From assembly GCA_017591395.1 (NCBI GenBank), contig WEDG01002931.1, positions 1 to 64,000 of the forward strand: 64,000 nucleotides of DNA, written 5' to 3'. A program made the position numbers and the translations under genes. This stretch comes from Schistocephalus solidus. Taxonomy: Eukaryota > Platyhelminthes > Cestoda > Diphyllobothriidea > Diphyllobothriidae. Each line of letters opens with the position of its first letter. Within the stretch, counting starts at the first letter, position 1. Of this stretch, positions 34,968-46,584 are shown piece after piece. The notes under the pieces were generated by a model, which did no database searches, was not told the origin of the DNA, and worked only from the letters and a program-made list of their open reading frames with translations.

Positions 34968-35545
34968 CATGACAGTTCGACCATCGATTTCGACGAGGTC
35001 CACCGTATGCTCCACACCAGGAGGTGCAGGAACGGTGACTTGCTCGTTAATTAGTTTTAAGTGATAGTAGCCTTGCACTGCAGCTACCGCACTCACTCCT
35101 CTTCCCCCACCTGAGCCCGGAGTCAAGACAGAGTCAAGAAGACCGGAGATGGGAGAGGCCGCAGTTGGCTGGCGCAGCCGGGGCCGCCCGTGGGCGTACC
35201 ACCACACCTGGCTCGGATCCCACGGAGTGGGAGTGCCATAAAGGCCACATTAAGAAGGAGCCATTGCAGCCTGACTCTCAGTCTACCAGTCAGCCACTCC
35301 ACACAAAACACACATTGGGGTGAACACGAGGTCCGAGTTATCCCGTCAGTTGGCAACCTTCCAAGCCACGGCTTTTAGTGCACCGTGATAGTTTCAAGCG
35401 CGTCAGATTGTTTATAGTGAGGAAAATGCACTGAGCTGTTGACCTCACTCTCTGCCCCAACCCCACAATCAGACCACCATCCGAGCCGGTCAGTTCCCTA
35501 AGGTAGGAGTGGGCGCATTGGCTGAGGGGTCGGCGTACCCGTCTT
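34968..35545 (+). repeat. Interspersed repeat R1, copy 2
   Basis: Second near full-length R1 copy, sharing all landmarks with 29518-30042. It also carries CTTCCAAGCCACGGCTTTTA, absent from copy 1. The 168-codon minus frame at 34701-35207 lies mostly in it and is not conserved as a protein in the other copies. Confidence 0.82.
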
Positions 35546-35599
35546 CGCGCGCCACAGCACGACCTGGCCCCCATAACGCACACACCAGGATTTACTTAC

Positions 35600-35765
35600 T
35601 CAGGGGATATGGAGGAGCCATCTCCATCTGACTCCCAGTCCACTGGTCAGCCACTCGAAACAAACAGCACATAAACTGGGCCGACGGCGTGGTCTGGTGT
35701 AAGCGTCAGATTGGCAGCCTTCCAAGCCATGGTTTCTAGGAAACCATGATTTTATCAGATACATT
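35600..35765 (+). repeat. R1 partial copy
   Basis: Repeats the distal part of R1 at lower identity: GGAGGAGCCATCTCC, CAGTCCACTGGTCAGCCACT, GGCAGCCTTCCAAGCCATGG. It lies 60 bases after copy 2 in the same orientation, directly before the 3' end of the minus-strand LINE. Confidence 0.65.
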
Positions 35766-35839
35766 ATGCTGATCGTGAGGGTGCTGGCTATGTAGTAGTG
35801 CAGATGGTGTGCGCTGATGTGGCTTAAGCCTCCGGTGGT

Positions 35840-36640
35840 TTACCGCAGGCTGTCTTGGAGTCGCATGCATCCCACTAGGCCCATGCGGTGTGTACATGTG
35901 CGAGAGCAGTGGAGGCGGGCGCGTCGACTGTATGTCGGAGCCCCAGGCACTGGTTCACCAGTTTCCGTGCGATGGATTCGCAGGTGACCAATCAGGCTGA
36001 TGCAAGAGCTTACGTTTCGGGCACATTGTGGGCTGGAGAAATTTTGTAGAGGCTGGGGGTGCCATTCATGGTAGTGGGGGTGGTAGTGGTGGTAAGAATG
36101 GCAGGAGCGGAGGGTTTGCATGGTGTATCGGTGTTGTCAGCATTGCGGTGGATTCCGCTGTTATGGATGCGCATGTGACCGAATTGGCCCATGTGATGAG
36201 TGAATGCGCGAGGACAGTGAGAGCAGTGGAGGCGGTGATCTCTGCTGTGTGTTGGTGCTCCAGGCACTGGTTCACTAGTCTCTGTACGATGGATTCGTGA
36301 GTGACCGACCAGGCCGATGCGTGAGGTGAAGGTGCGGTCGCATTGAAGACAGTTTAGGAGAGAGTCCCCATCGCTGATGGTGGAGGTGGTGGTAGGGAAG
36401 GCGAAGGCGGTGGTGGGGGTAACAGGCAATGAGTATAGGGATGTGGTCTTTATGATGGTGGGAGTAATGCAATTGATACCAGGAGTTAGGGTGAGGCAGT
36501 CTGAAGTAGGGTTGGCAGAATTTGACGTAGAAGTTGGAATTGTCAGATTGTTGGTGCATTGCCTCCGAAGATGTCCAACCAGGCCGATTCACGCACGGAA
36601 GATGGATTGACAGCGTGGGCATGTTAGCAGGGCATGGACA
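35840..36640 (-). pseudogene. LINE C-terminal C2H2 zinc-finger array
   Basis: Finger remnants in minus-strand order: TCPRCQSIF (about 36625-36595), CLQCDRTF followed by LVGHSRIH (about 36345-36285), CSHCPRAF followed by FGHMRIH (about 36225-36165), CARNVSSC followed by LIGHLRIH (about 36020-35970), and a degenerate last one ending GLVGCMRL. Between the middle fingers is HRTETSEPVPGAPTHS, repeated as HRTETGEPVPGAPTYS after the fourth. The Cys-x2-Cys...His-x3-His spacing and the duplicated linker show internal expansion of a finger unit. It probably binds nucleic acid (inference). Confidence 0.8.
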
Positions 36641-38620
36641 TCGACGATGTTGGTCCGGGGCGCTGGTGACTTTCGTGCCGCTCTTTTGAGCTTGGAGGCG
36701 GCAATCAGGTTGGCCTCATAGATTGCTGGACCAGTCTTCACGGATATTCTCCATGCCAGTCTATCCTGGGCGATGTCCTCCCAGGTCACCGGGTTGATTT
36801 GCAGTTGCTTCAGCGATTTCTTCAGTGTCCTTGTAGCGTCGTTTTGACCTCCCTTTCGGCGAGCACCGGTAGCGATATCTCCATAGAAAAGTTGTTTGCG
36901 TAATCGCTCGTCGTCCATTCCTACCAGGTGGCCACTCCATCGCAGTTGCATTTGCCTCAGAATGGCATGGATGCAGAGGATTGCGGTTCGCTACAGGACT
37001 TCAGTGTCCGGGATCCTGTCTTGCCATCTCAGCTTCAGTATTCTGCAGAGGCAGCTGAGATGGAAGTGATTCAGCTTCCTGACTTGGTTCGAGTAGATGG
37101 TCCAGGTCGCCGCTCCATAGAGGAGTGTCATCACGACGACGGCCTTGTACATCTTCAGTTTGATGCTCAGGTGAATACCGTGGTGATTCCACACAGATGC
37201 CTGCAGCCGGCCGAAGGCCTGACTAGCTTTGGAGATCCGTTGGGCAACCTCGTCATCGATTCTCGTGTTGCGTGACAGCGTGCATTCTATATAAGCGAAG
37301 GTTTCCACGTTTTTGAGTTGAGCACCATTGACGTTGATTCGGGGAGCATTGTATTCCGCTCTTGGTGGCGGCTGGTGCATGACAACCGTTTTGGCTGTAC
37401 TGATTGTTAATCCAAAAGCAGCGCAGCCGGCGGCGAAGTGGTCCATATTTATTTGCATGTTTTCTCCGTCAAGTTGTTAAGGGCGCCGTCATCCGCGAAA
37501 CGCAAGTCATGGACTAAAGTCGTAGACTGAACAGGGTGGGAGGCAATTCGCAGCCCTGCTTCACTCCGTTGGTCACTGCGAATGCTTCGGATACCGTCCC
37601 GTTGTCAGTGACGCGCGCCGTCATCCCGTCATGAAGCTGATGCACCATGTGCGTGAACCACTCAGAACAGCCAAATTTCTGTATGAATTTCCAGAGTCCG
37701 TCGCAATTTACCGTGTCAACGGCTTTCGTCAGATCCACGAAAGTAGTGTATAGGTAAGTTCGCATCTCCTGGCACTTCTCTTTTAGCTGGCGGGCGGCAA
37801 AGATCATATCGGTTGTCCCGCGGTGTCGGCGGAAGCCACATGGGCTTTCCGGGAGCAGGCCCTGCTCTAGGTGACCGTTCAGACGATTGAGAAGGATAAG
37901 GGCGAAGATCTTCCCGGCGATATTAAGTAACGAAATGCCTCTGTGATTATCACAGAGTTGCCGGTTCCCCTTCCATTTGTAGAGATGGACGATTGTCGCG
38001 TCTTTGACATCTCGAGGAACTTGTCCTTTGGTGCCACATCTCCTGGAAGATTGTTGTGAGTTCTGTCATCAACCGGGGCCCACCGTGCTTGTATACTTCC
38101 GGTGGGGTTGCGTCGGATCCCAGTGCTTTACCGATGGAAATCTGCTGATCGGCCCGGACGATTTCTGGTAGGGAAAGCCGCGAATCCGGGTCATTGTTCG
38201 TGTCCACTTGAGGGAGCCGGTCAATGGCAGAATCGGAGATGGCTGATGAGCAATTAAGGACACTTCTGCAGTGCTGGGCCCAGCGCTTAAGAATTTGCGA
38301 TTTCTCTGTCAGCTGTGTTGTGCCATCAGAGCTGAGCAGCGGTGCGTTCCCCTTGATACACGGGCTGCATCTTCCGCAGCCGTTGCCGTACAAGGCGCCG
38401 GCATCTGAAGAAGGCTGCTTTGGTGGCGTCAGTCCGAAGGTCCATGTAGGCTTTGTGTAGTCTATTCTTCTCCGCGAGTATGTTGCTGACGTCGGCGTCA
38501 TTGTCGTCAAACCAGTCTTGGTGTTGATGGCGTGCGCGTCCGAGGACTTCGAGGGCGGTGGACTGGAGGACATTTCGCAGTTGACACCATCGTGTCTCCA
38601 CGGTAGCATTATCATCTGGA
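36640..38620 (-). pseudogene. LINE reverse transcriptase domain (disrupted, short B-C interval)
   Basis: Segments in order: APLLSSDG and EKSQILKRWAQH (38320-38260), GSDATPPEVYKHGGPRL (about 38120-38070), LYTTFVDLTKAVDTVN (motif A, about 37755-37710), TNGVKQGCELPPTLF (motif B, about 37570-37530), FADD (motif C, 37488-37499), then [29 protein letters not shown] and LRWSGHLVGMDDERL. Only about 17 residues separate motif B from FADD, much less than normal, so this copy has an internal deletion there. Multiple frameshifts and a stop confirm it is dead. Confidence 0.85.
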
Positions 38621-38689
38621 GCATGTAGGTCCCCCAGTTTCTCGGTTATTTGGTTGCTGAAATCAAAACAGTGAGCAGGCAAATTTAAC

Positions 38690-39712
38690 AAAGAGTATTT
38701 ACCTTACTTGGCAGCCTCTTTCCTTGGAGCCTTCGTCGGGTTTGCAGTCGGAGCCTCGTCTGGGAGATGATGAGGCGGTGATCTGTCCAACCATTGGCAT
38801 CGCGGATCGCCTTGGTTATCAGCACGTCCTGTCGATCTCGCCTCCGGACGAGAACATGGTCCAGCAGATGCGAGCGTCGCGACCGAGAGTGCATCCATGT
38901 GGCCTTCTCCCGCGTCGGAAGGCGGAAGAAGGTGTTGGTCAGCAGGAGACGGTGTTCCGCACACGTTCGCAGAAGAAGGAGGCCATTATCGTTACAGCTA
39001 CCGAGGCCGTGGGGACCCAGTACTCCCTGCCAGGCAGCGTGGTCCGTCCCGACGCGGGCGTTGAATTCACCAAGGACAATTAACTTGTCCTCTTTCGGCA
39101 CAGTCGCCAGCAGGGCGTGCAGGTCCTCGTAGAATTCGTCCTTCGCCGCATCAGAGCTCGTCATTGGGGGGGAGCGTAGGCGCTGATGATGGTGGCGAAC
39201 TTGTCTCCCCGAAGAGGCAGGCGGAGGTTCATCAGGCGATCATTGATACATTGCGACAGACAGGGCAGACGTCCAACGATGTCGTTCCGGATGGCAAAGG
39301 CAACACCAGCGTCGCATCGCTCTGCCTTTGGCCGGCCGCTCCAGAAGAAGGTGTAGCCGGCACCCACCTCCTCCAGCTGACCCTGCCCAGAGAATCAGGT
39401 CTCGCTGAGAGCAGCAATGTCCACCTTGTAGCGCGCCATTTCCCGGGCAACTAGCGTCGTCCTTCGTTCCGGGCCGTTGCTCCAACGATTGTCTGAAAGG
39501 GAACGAACATTCCAGGCCTCTAGTGTGAGTAGACTCACCCGAGCAGCCTGGAGGTAATGGCGAGGGGGGATGCGGACGGGGGGTATTGTTGTTTGTTTGT
39601 GTTTTACGACCGCGTATTTTGCGATCCGCGAGCCGCGGCCGGTTGCAGAAAACGTGATAATTAGCATTTGTTTAGGGCACCTTTTCTGGCCCCTTCCTCC
39701 GCGAGGAGGCAA
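38690..39712 (-). pseudogene. LINE APE-type endonuclease domain (frameshifted)
   Basis: Nicks target DNA to prime reverse transcription. Segments in order: LTLEAWNVRSLSDNRWSN, VDIAALSETRFS (catalytic Glu), [34 protein letters not shown] (Asn motif), [24 protein letters not shown] (C-terminal Asp-His). A frameshift follows AYAPP, where this copy has seven C where the 61.7 kb copy has five. Another lies after SETRFS. Otherwise close to intact. Confidence 0.88.
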
Positions 39713-40128
39713 GCTATGCTGTCCCTAAATAGGGCTGCTCGGACATCCCAGACGGCTGCCGAACTCCACTATGGGTCATGGATTCGTTTTAGTGGGAGAA
39801 CGACCCGAGTTAGCCTGGGCCGCCTACGGGGTTGCGGTCGCCCCCACCGTAGGACTTTTTGAGAGGGGGGAGGTGGGAATTTCGGGAGTCAGACATACCG
39901 GGTTGGGAGGCACACACAACACCGGAGACCCTCACCCGGTTTAGCCCGCCGGTCGTGACGGTTGCCCAGGGTGTGGCCACTGGGAAGAACCCAACTTCGA
40001 GGAGCCACAGGTGAAAATTGGGTACCAGTTAGAGTCAGCCACAGGAGAATTCACCACCGGTACGAGACCAATGGAGCGACCAAATGCTATCTGTGTGGTG
40101 CTATCCCTAACTTGTACCCCTACACCCC
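39660..40128 (-). promoter_or_regulatory. LINE 5' UTR / presumed internal promoter region
   Basis: About 470 bases shared at high identity with 61715-62180 in the matching orientation. Conservation between two independent insertions shows it is part of the element. LINEs usually carry an internal promoter here (known); no specific element is recognisable. Confidence 0.6.
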
Positions 40129-40231
40129 GTCACGTTTAGTAAGGGTGCCTTGTATGGCCACTTAACGAGGACACGAGAAAAGTAACCGTACACAATACAT
40201 GTGGATTTGCGTTAAATTCCAAAGAAACCAT

Positions 40232-40440
40232 GTTTAGGATTAAGGTTACGGGTAGAAATAAGCCTAGGTTTAGGTTTAAGTTTGAGTTTAACGTTAGAGT
40301 TGGGGTTACGGTCATGATTAGGTTAAGGGTTAAAGTTAGTATCGTGTTAACTGTTGGGTTTAGGTTAAGGGTAAGGCTAGGGTTAAGATATTTGTGACAG
40401 TTTAGCTTTATGTTAAGGTTAGTGTTAGCTTTAAGACACG
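40232..40440 (+). repeat. Degenerate telomere-like array, TTAGGG orientation
   Basis: Many variants of GGTTAGGG/GGTTAAGG/GGTTTAGG in tandem, for example AGGCTAGGGTTAAG and GGGTTTAGGTTAAGGGTAAG. Flatworm telomeres are TTAGGG (known). The copies are too diverged for a functional telomere. It begins about 100 bases beyond the 5' end of the minus-strand LINE. Confidence 0.75.
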
Positions 40441-43400
40441 AGTATATTTACCCTTTCTGAAAGTTATCGTAAGGTCACCTATTTTAAGCGGATGGAGCGG
40501 TTCCTCTTCCCATGTCCTGTTTAGGCGGCCACAAAAGGCATCCTTACTGCTGGAACTGCCAGGCAGTGCTGCCACTCATACTGCACATTTTCTGTCACTC
40601 AGTTTTGTCAGATATCTTGAAGCATGAAGTCGTTCCTTTACTGTGTCCAGAAAACCTCTGTTCTTTTAATCCAAAGCTATTTCCCTCGCGATTTATATCC
40701 CTGATTCGTTCACATGTTTGTCAATAAAGACACATCCAGATCATGCACCGGCCAGTGACAGGGAGATTTTTTTTACAAGGAATTAGACGATCAGTAGTAA
40801 AATGTACTATGTGCTAACCCTTTGTAATACTGGGCTTCCTTGTGGCATTTTTGCAAGCATTTCGTTAGCCTGATCTGTTGAACTTAAAGCTGGAAAGCTG
40901 AAAGCTGTGAAGAACATAAACCTTCCTGTCAAGGTCTTGGAGAACAAAAGTGTTTTAGAGTGATTTACTTTCGGCAGAAAGAATGCCAAATAAAAGCTGA
41001 CACGTGCGCCGACTTCAAACGATCCTGAAAGTCTAAATAAAATTAACGCGGTCTCCATACCCGACTGCAGAGTGTCTATGAGATTATTGACTGAAGAAGT
41101 GGATATATAATAGGAGTTCAGTTAAAATGACTTGGCAAAGGCTCTACTCAGGTCGCATTTTTAAGAAACCCGTTGTCATTTCAGTAGAAAAACGGCAGCA
41201 ACCAGGAATGAAAGATAAAATTGCGTGACCTGTTGGACGTGGTAGAAACCAAGCAAGCTTTCTGGATGAGTTTACTTGCAGCTACTGAAACAAACGATCA
41301 CTCGACAAAGACTATCGACAAGATTAAATTGAACTGGGTTCCCAATTTGGCACCGTCCATCAGCCACATCCAAGCTCCTCGCGGCGAAGGTCTGTGACTT
41401 TAATCCGGACTATCTGACTATTCAAGAGTTGCACAAAATCCTCTACTTTCCGCTTTTTCTGCATAGGCTACAACTGGTTGCACTGAAAGTCATACGAGAG
41501 CAACGTTCAGGGATATTTCCTGGTTTCAGGACTCAATGATGACTTGAAGGCAGCGTGTCTAACCCAAGTGTTCTGCAATCTGAGTTTGAACTTACGTTAT
41601 GAATCTGCTCAGATATGCCTGGCAGACGAGGTAAACTTGGTCAGAAGTAGACACATTTGCCTTCTCTAGTCAGCTGACACAAAATTCCCCGAGGTCAGCA
41701 AATGACAATCGGATGAAACCAACTAAGATGATTAGGTAAATAGATCTTTATGTTATATGTGGCTGTTTGTGGACTGAACGAATGCCCAAGGCGAAATGTT
41801 TTATGGGTTATTATATTTAAAGGCACCGGACTGATTTTCTGACTGGAGTAAGAGTCAATGACCAGAAAATCGGCAGTGCAATCGAGGATTGTGCATGATT
41901 ACAGTATGCTGACACCCTCCTCACCTTGCGTCAGACAGTTTTTGCAACTAAGGCCCATCAAAATATACAACATAACTTTTTTCTGTATCCTAAATTTAAA
42001 AAACAAATAAAACACTATATGAAAGAATGAAAAAAGAATGAAAAGGGATAAACTTCTCAACATTCTTCTCGGTCAGACCAACCGAACTGAAAAAAAGGGT
42101 TTTGACTAAGGGTTTTTAGATAAATTTTCTGGCGAGAAGTGCGATGGTTTTACTAGGAGTATTTTTGGTAGCTTAATGTTGACTTGGTATGAAGATTCGA
42201 AATTTACTCCATTCTTTCTTTGGTGAAACTTCACTGTGTGACCTGTACTTTCGTTGTATGGTTGTGCATGCATCAGTTTCAAAGTAGAATTAGTCGCTAT
42301 GGGCCAGTCGCAATCGTATCTGGTAAGTCACCCAGCCCGCCTCCAGTGGCTTAACAGCGAACTGAACTCGTGTGCGAACCTTATGTCTGCTTTCCTAGGT
42401 TACGAATATGGTAGGTTGCGGAAAAAATTGGCCAAGTATGGTCATTCATGTGTCTTTTGTTCGTTTCCGTAAATTCTCTTGACTACTGCGTGCTCTTTAC
42501 TCATAGTTTCCGCATGTCAGGGCTTTAGATCGTAGCTCCAGAGAAGAACAGAAATTATGCATGCTGTGCCCTGGTCAGGATTAATTTGTAATTGTCTCTC
42601 ACATGTAAGCATGCGGAATATCATGTTAGTTGAGAATGATTTTTGGTTAATAAAGCGTTAGAACACTGCACTTGGGCACTTTTAAATTGAAAGTGCATTG
42701 AAAACAACCTGGGGACTCAGCGATTAAAACAATCGCCACCGTTTGTTCTAATTCTCTGAAAAGAGATCTGTACTGGGTCCCCATGTGACCGCACTTTGGA
42801 ATGTCAAATGATAAATCTTTGAGAAATTTATTTTATCCATGCAGGAAGTGAAATACACTGAATTCAGGTGTCATGCCCTGTTTATTTTTGAATAGCAAAA
42901 GCAAACAGGTAGTTAAAAAATCCTGGTAACCATGCCAAATTGAGTAAGTGAGTGTGTTGAACGCATGCGTGACCTCCTTCTAGCTACTACACACAAAATA
43001 TGTTTTCTTCCTCCTGTCAAAAGTGTGCAAGTTTGTTTAACATGTGAAAGCAGCCCGCTAATTTAGCCGTTGGTTTGAAAGAGGGCTAGAGCCTCCCCAA
43101 AACGAGACATTGTCAAGAGGCATCTGATTTGTAAGTCAAATTGCCTTCTCTACGGATCGATGCTGCTACTAGCATCAATAGCGGTTTCCCTACTTCTCTG
43201 CCTTTCCACGGTCACATGGGTAAACCTGTGCGTGCGCACTGAATGAAACGGAATGCATTAACGGAACCCAATTTCAAGACCATGGGGCGTTCAAATATAT
43301 GCTAAAGTGTGATTACGGTTCAAGTCTTTGAGAACTGTGGGAGTGGGTACAATGTACAGTAAGTCTATTTTTAAGGGCTGCATTTTTTAAGGCTGCCAAC

Positions 43401-44424
43401 GTAAGAGAAAGCGTAAGCTAAATGCAAATTAACTTTTAAAGGGAACCAGAGGCAAAGGCGAAACATATCGAAAATCAGTAAGAATGCATAGGTTAACGAA
43501 AGACTGATCTGAGGCTGTCTGGGTTTTGTCATTTTAGGTGCGATGCCGTGGCATTACTATTTCATACTGACGGGATACCCAAAATGGACGCTTCCGTCAT
43601 GTCCTGGGGGAGGGGGGGGGGACGAGTCTCTAGCCTTGACAGGTTACAGCATAAAATCTATTCATCCGTGAGAATTACTAACGCTGAGAGGAAGTGTGAA
43701 ATGACCTTTTTGGACTGCGTGCCGTCATCAATCAGTGATGTCAAAACTCCAGTCGAAGCTCCTTAAATGGCTGCAGTTAGATGAAATAATCGGTACACAT
43801 TTCATCAAAGACAGTCCACGTATAAAAAGCTTACCTTTGTAAATAAGAAGGGAGATGCATGCTACCACAAATAACCGGATAATCTAAGACCATCTTAACC
43901 GTTAGTGGACAAAGATAAGATTTATTGCAGAAAGTAACAGCAGGTTGAAGCGGTGGAAAATTTCACTCTGGTCCCTCCTTTATTACTTAAGGGGGCATGC
44001 AAATTACAGATAAATTAGATGTAACCATGAGTGGGAAGGCAGGCATCCCAAGAAATAAAATTGAAAGACAAATAATTTCTTTGGGAAAATAAAAGAAAAC
44101 GCTGTTGGTAGATTTTCGAAGCTGGTTCCCCGGGACGTAAATGTGCAAAAAGACCCTATTTACCTTCTTGGAGTGCCGATAATTCAAAGTGTATATAGAT
44201 CACATGCGTTTTCATGAGAACTTGCGGTAAAATACCGCTGGCTATTCCACAGCATTACATCTCTCCTCATCAACCTATGCACCTCACGTGATCACACGCA
44301 GCACCACAAAAACATGCTCGCAGTCTGCATAACTGATTTAGTGGCAAGCATGATCCTCGGCTCCTTCTCCCTGTGGTTCCTTTGTTGCAGATGTGATCTG
44401 AGCATGCGAATATCACGGGGTGAT
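40441..44424. other. Unassigned AT-rich intergenic region
   Basis: About 4 kb without recognisable coding sequence or repeat family. A G-rich run (GGGGGAGGGGGGGGGG) lies at 43605-43621. Confidence 0.4.
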
Positions 44425-44562
44425 AAGTGCCGTGGGTTGGAAGGTTGCCAACTGCCAATTACACTCGGCCCTCACAGTCAGTACAATGTTTGTTGTGCAG
44501 AATGGCTGACTGGTGGTCTGAGAGTTATGCTGCCATGCTTTCTTGTTAAAATGACATCTGGC
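44425..44562 (-). repeat. R1 fragment, inverted
   Basis: Reverse complement of the middle and distal part of R1: on the plus strand it contains GGTTGGAAGGTTGCCAACTG and AATGGCTGACTGGTGG, mirroring CCACCAGTCAGCCACT-type and TTGGCAACCTTCCAAGCC segments. About 140 bases, diverged. Confidence 0.72.
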
Positions 44563-44599
44563 TATCTCACACATGGGAGATGTTGGTATTGCTGGTAAA

Positions 44600-45012
44600 T
44601 ACCGAGGTATACTGGAATGGCCATTTCTGGCTTATTAGTCGTCGTCAGCCAGTTATACCCAACCGCAGGTGGTGCACCACCCGAGGATGGAAGCTGTGGT
44701 CCGTTGATCAGAAGTCCAACGCTCTAACCATTTAGACACGGGCTCGTTGTCCTGCCGGTTTAGATCGGGAATATTGACTTGCATTCGTTGATGAACGCTC
44801 AGCGACCGTTAACAGAACTCATTCATTCCGCTCTGACTTGAGTTTCACTCTTGAGCCCCGCTGGCAGCCGCACAGCTGCTAGTAGCAAAATAGGCAGATT
44901 GATATTCCCGGCAAAGGCAAGGGAGACTGGAATGGTCATTTCTGGCTTATTAGCCATCGTCAGCCAGTTATACCCAACCCCAGGTGATGCACCACCCGTG
45001 GATCGGGGGGTT
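44600..45012 (-). repeat. SINE-B tandem dimer (one complete, one 5'-truncated copy)
   Basis: A complete minus-strand copy at 44600-44785 (tail GGAATGGCCATTTCTGGC, middle CAGTTATACCCAACCGCAGG, head GTTGATCAGAAGTCCAACGC) is followed by linker GTTGATGAACGCTCA at 44787. A second copy at about 44910-45010 ends at the CACCACCCGTGGATCG boundary. The layout matches the 27.4 kb tandem unit. Confidence 0.78.
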
Positions 45013-45017
45013 CGATC

Positions 45018-45172
45018 CTGTGTGCCCTGTATCGAGGGTGTGCATGACCACATCAGATAGATGGTCACGCCTTTTGAACGCAAAGTGATGTTCTTGAATG
45101 CGTGTGTAGGCAGATTTTCCCGTTTGGCCGCAATATATAAAAACGTTTCGATCAAAATCTGTAGGTGTGAAG
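45018..45172 (-). mobile_element. Penelope-like element GIY-YIG endonuclease fragment, minus strand
   Basis: One uninterrupted minus frame reads FIYCGQTGKSAYTRIQEHH, then FAFKRRDHLSDVV and MHTLDTGH. This is the conserved C-terminal region of Penelope-like elements (YxGQTG, TRIxEH, RR, SxxxxH, tGH). It lies head-to-head with the RT fragment starting near 45250 on the other strand. It is cut off at the SINE-B boundary near 45012. Confidence 0.75.
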
Positions 45173-45249
45173 CCTGACGTTAGATCTACCCTAGGCTATT
45201 GAATTGCATCTCGTTACGAAGAAAGCATGCTTGGGGATCTCATAACAGA

Positions 45250-46525
45250 TTCCCATTAGAGAGTGCAATAAATTTAAATTTTTAAAAGAGCAACATACGC
45301 AATTTTGCCGTAATAACCTTCTCTTACACTTTATTGAATTTCTAAACGAAATGAACTTGAACAGCATAATAAACGGAGACAAAAAGTGTAAAACTATTTC
45401 TCAGTTAGCTTATGTGAACCCGAAGTCTTCAGCGAAAGTCGGAATTCTGTCTTCTAGAGTCCTGACAGTAACGGAAGAGAATGTGCTTTCGAAAGGGATG
45501 AAATACAATCATTCTGATTCACATTACTTGGACTTCCGTGCAGGCTTGAAATCCATCATATAAACAGTAAGCCTCATTGAAGAAGAACGGTTAACGATTA
45601 GAAACAGTGCTGTCCAAGCCTTAAAAGATCGGAATCATTTTTCATTCTTATCACCTGACGAAAAGAAAGCCTTTAAAAATCTAAAAACTGACCAAGACAT
45701 TATCATGCTCCACGCAGATAAATAAGGCTTAACTACAATATTGTACAAATCAGACAACAAGCAGAAGATGCTTTCAATAGTAGAAAGTATATCAACGTAT
45801 AGGCCGCATTTCAAGGACCCTATCTATTGAAAAAGTGCTGAAGCGTCTTACAGGGAAGAAGCATCTGGCAGGTGAAATCGCAAAATCCCTGAAACAATCT
45901 AAACCAACTATCGCCGGGTTATATGGATTGCCAAAAGGTCATCAAACTGAAGTCCCACTGCGACGGATAGTATCAGTAATCGATGTACCATACTTCTAAA
46001 TTTCTAAGTGGCTATTCCGGTAACTTCACCCACTTACGAGGGATTTGAAACTTCTATTCAGAATTTCTAGAAAAATCAAGAGGAATATCAATCTCCGCTG
46101 ATGAAATAATGGTCTCCTTTGAGGTCGTGCCTTTGTTCACATCCATACCGCTAGATTTAGCAAATCAACGCACAGAGGGAGTCCTGAAGTCCTATGCCAC
46201 GGATGTTCCTGCAGCTGCCTCACTTGAACTCGTGGACCATTTTTCAGAAACCAATTTGTCGTTCGAACACAAATAATATCAACAACTAAAAGGAGCTCCC
46301 ATGGGATCACCTATATGTGGCTTTCTTGTCAAAGTAACAATGCAAAAATTGCAATCTATAGCTCTTCCGTTAGTTAACCCTAATTTGTAGGTACGATATG
46401 TGGACAACACATTTGGTGCCCTTAGAAAGGGCCAACTAGAAACACTCCACAAAACCATCAACTTAACCTTACCGGGGATAAAATTAACACTTGAGAATGA
46501 TTATAGCTTACTGTTCACCGATCTG
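45250..46525 (+). mobile_element. Penelope-like element reverse transcriptase, dead copy
   Basis: The plus strand carries, with many stops: SSRVLTVTEENVLSKGMKYN (about 45440-45510), AVQALKDRNHFSFLSPDEKK (about 45612-45672), ISADEIMVSFEVVPLFTSIP (about 46090-46150, motif A with Asp replaced by Glu), QQLKGAPMGSPICGF (about 46281-46325, motif B region), RYVDNTFGALRKGQ (about 46395-46436, motif C as YVDN instead of YVDD) and LTLPGIKLTLEND. Both catalytic Asp positions in motifs A and C carry substitutions, so it cannot be active. Penelope-like elements are known residents of flatworm genomes. Confidence 0.8.
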
Positions 46526-46584
46526 GTTAAGGAACACGTATGTTCCGTTTTCCCTGGGAGCTCGCGTTACAGCCCTCACGGTGA

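Larger units (their letters stand above)
35820..40128 (-). mobile_element. Near full-length non-LTR retrotransposon (LINE) with zinc-finger tail, inactive
   Basis: Read on the minus strand: 5' UTR (40128-39660), APE endonuclease (39712-38690), linker (38690-38320), reverse transcriptase (38320-36640), then C2H2 fingers (36640-35840). The 5' end is set by comparison with the copy starting at 61715; both begin at GTGTAGGGGTAC. The frame is broken at several points. The APE-RT architecture is RTE/CR1-like; the precise clade is not assigned. I recognise it as the abundant LINE annotated as endonuclease-reverse transcriptase in diphyllobothriid tapeworms. Confidence 0.88.

Noticed and set aside
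34701..35207. 168-codon minus-strand frame as a gene
   Set aside because: It lies largely in repeat R1; the frame is not kept in the other R1 copies beyond a short shared stretch.
38724..39450. Several plus-strand frames of 80-120 codons
   Set aside because: They are antisense shadows of the LINE APE domain.
40232..40440. A true telomere or chromosome end
   Set aside because: The hexamers are strongly degenerate and ordinary sequence continues on both sides.
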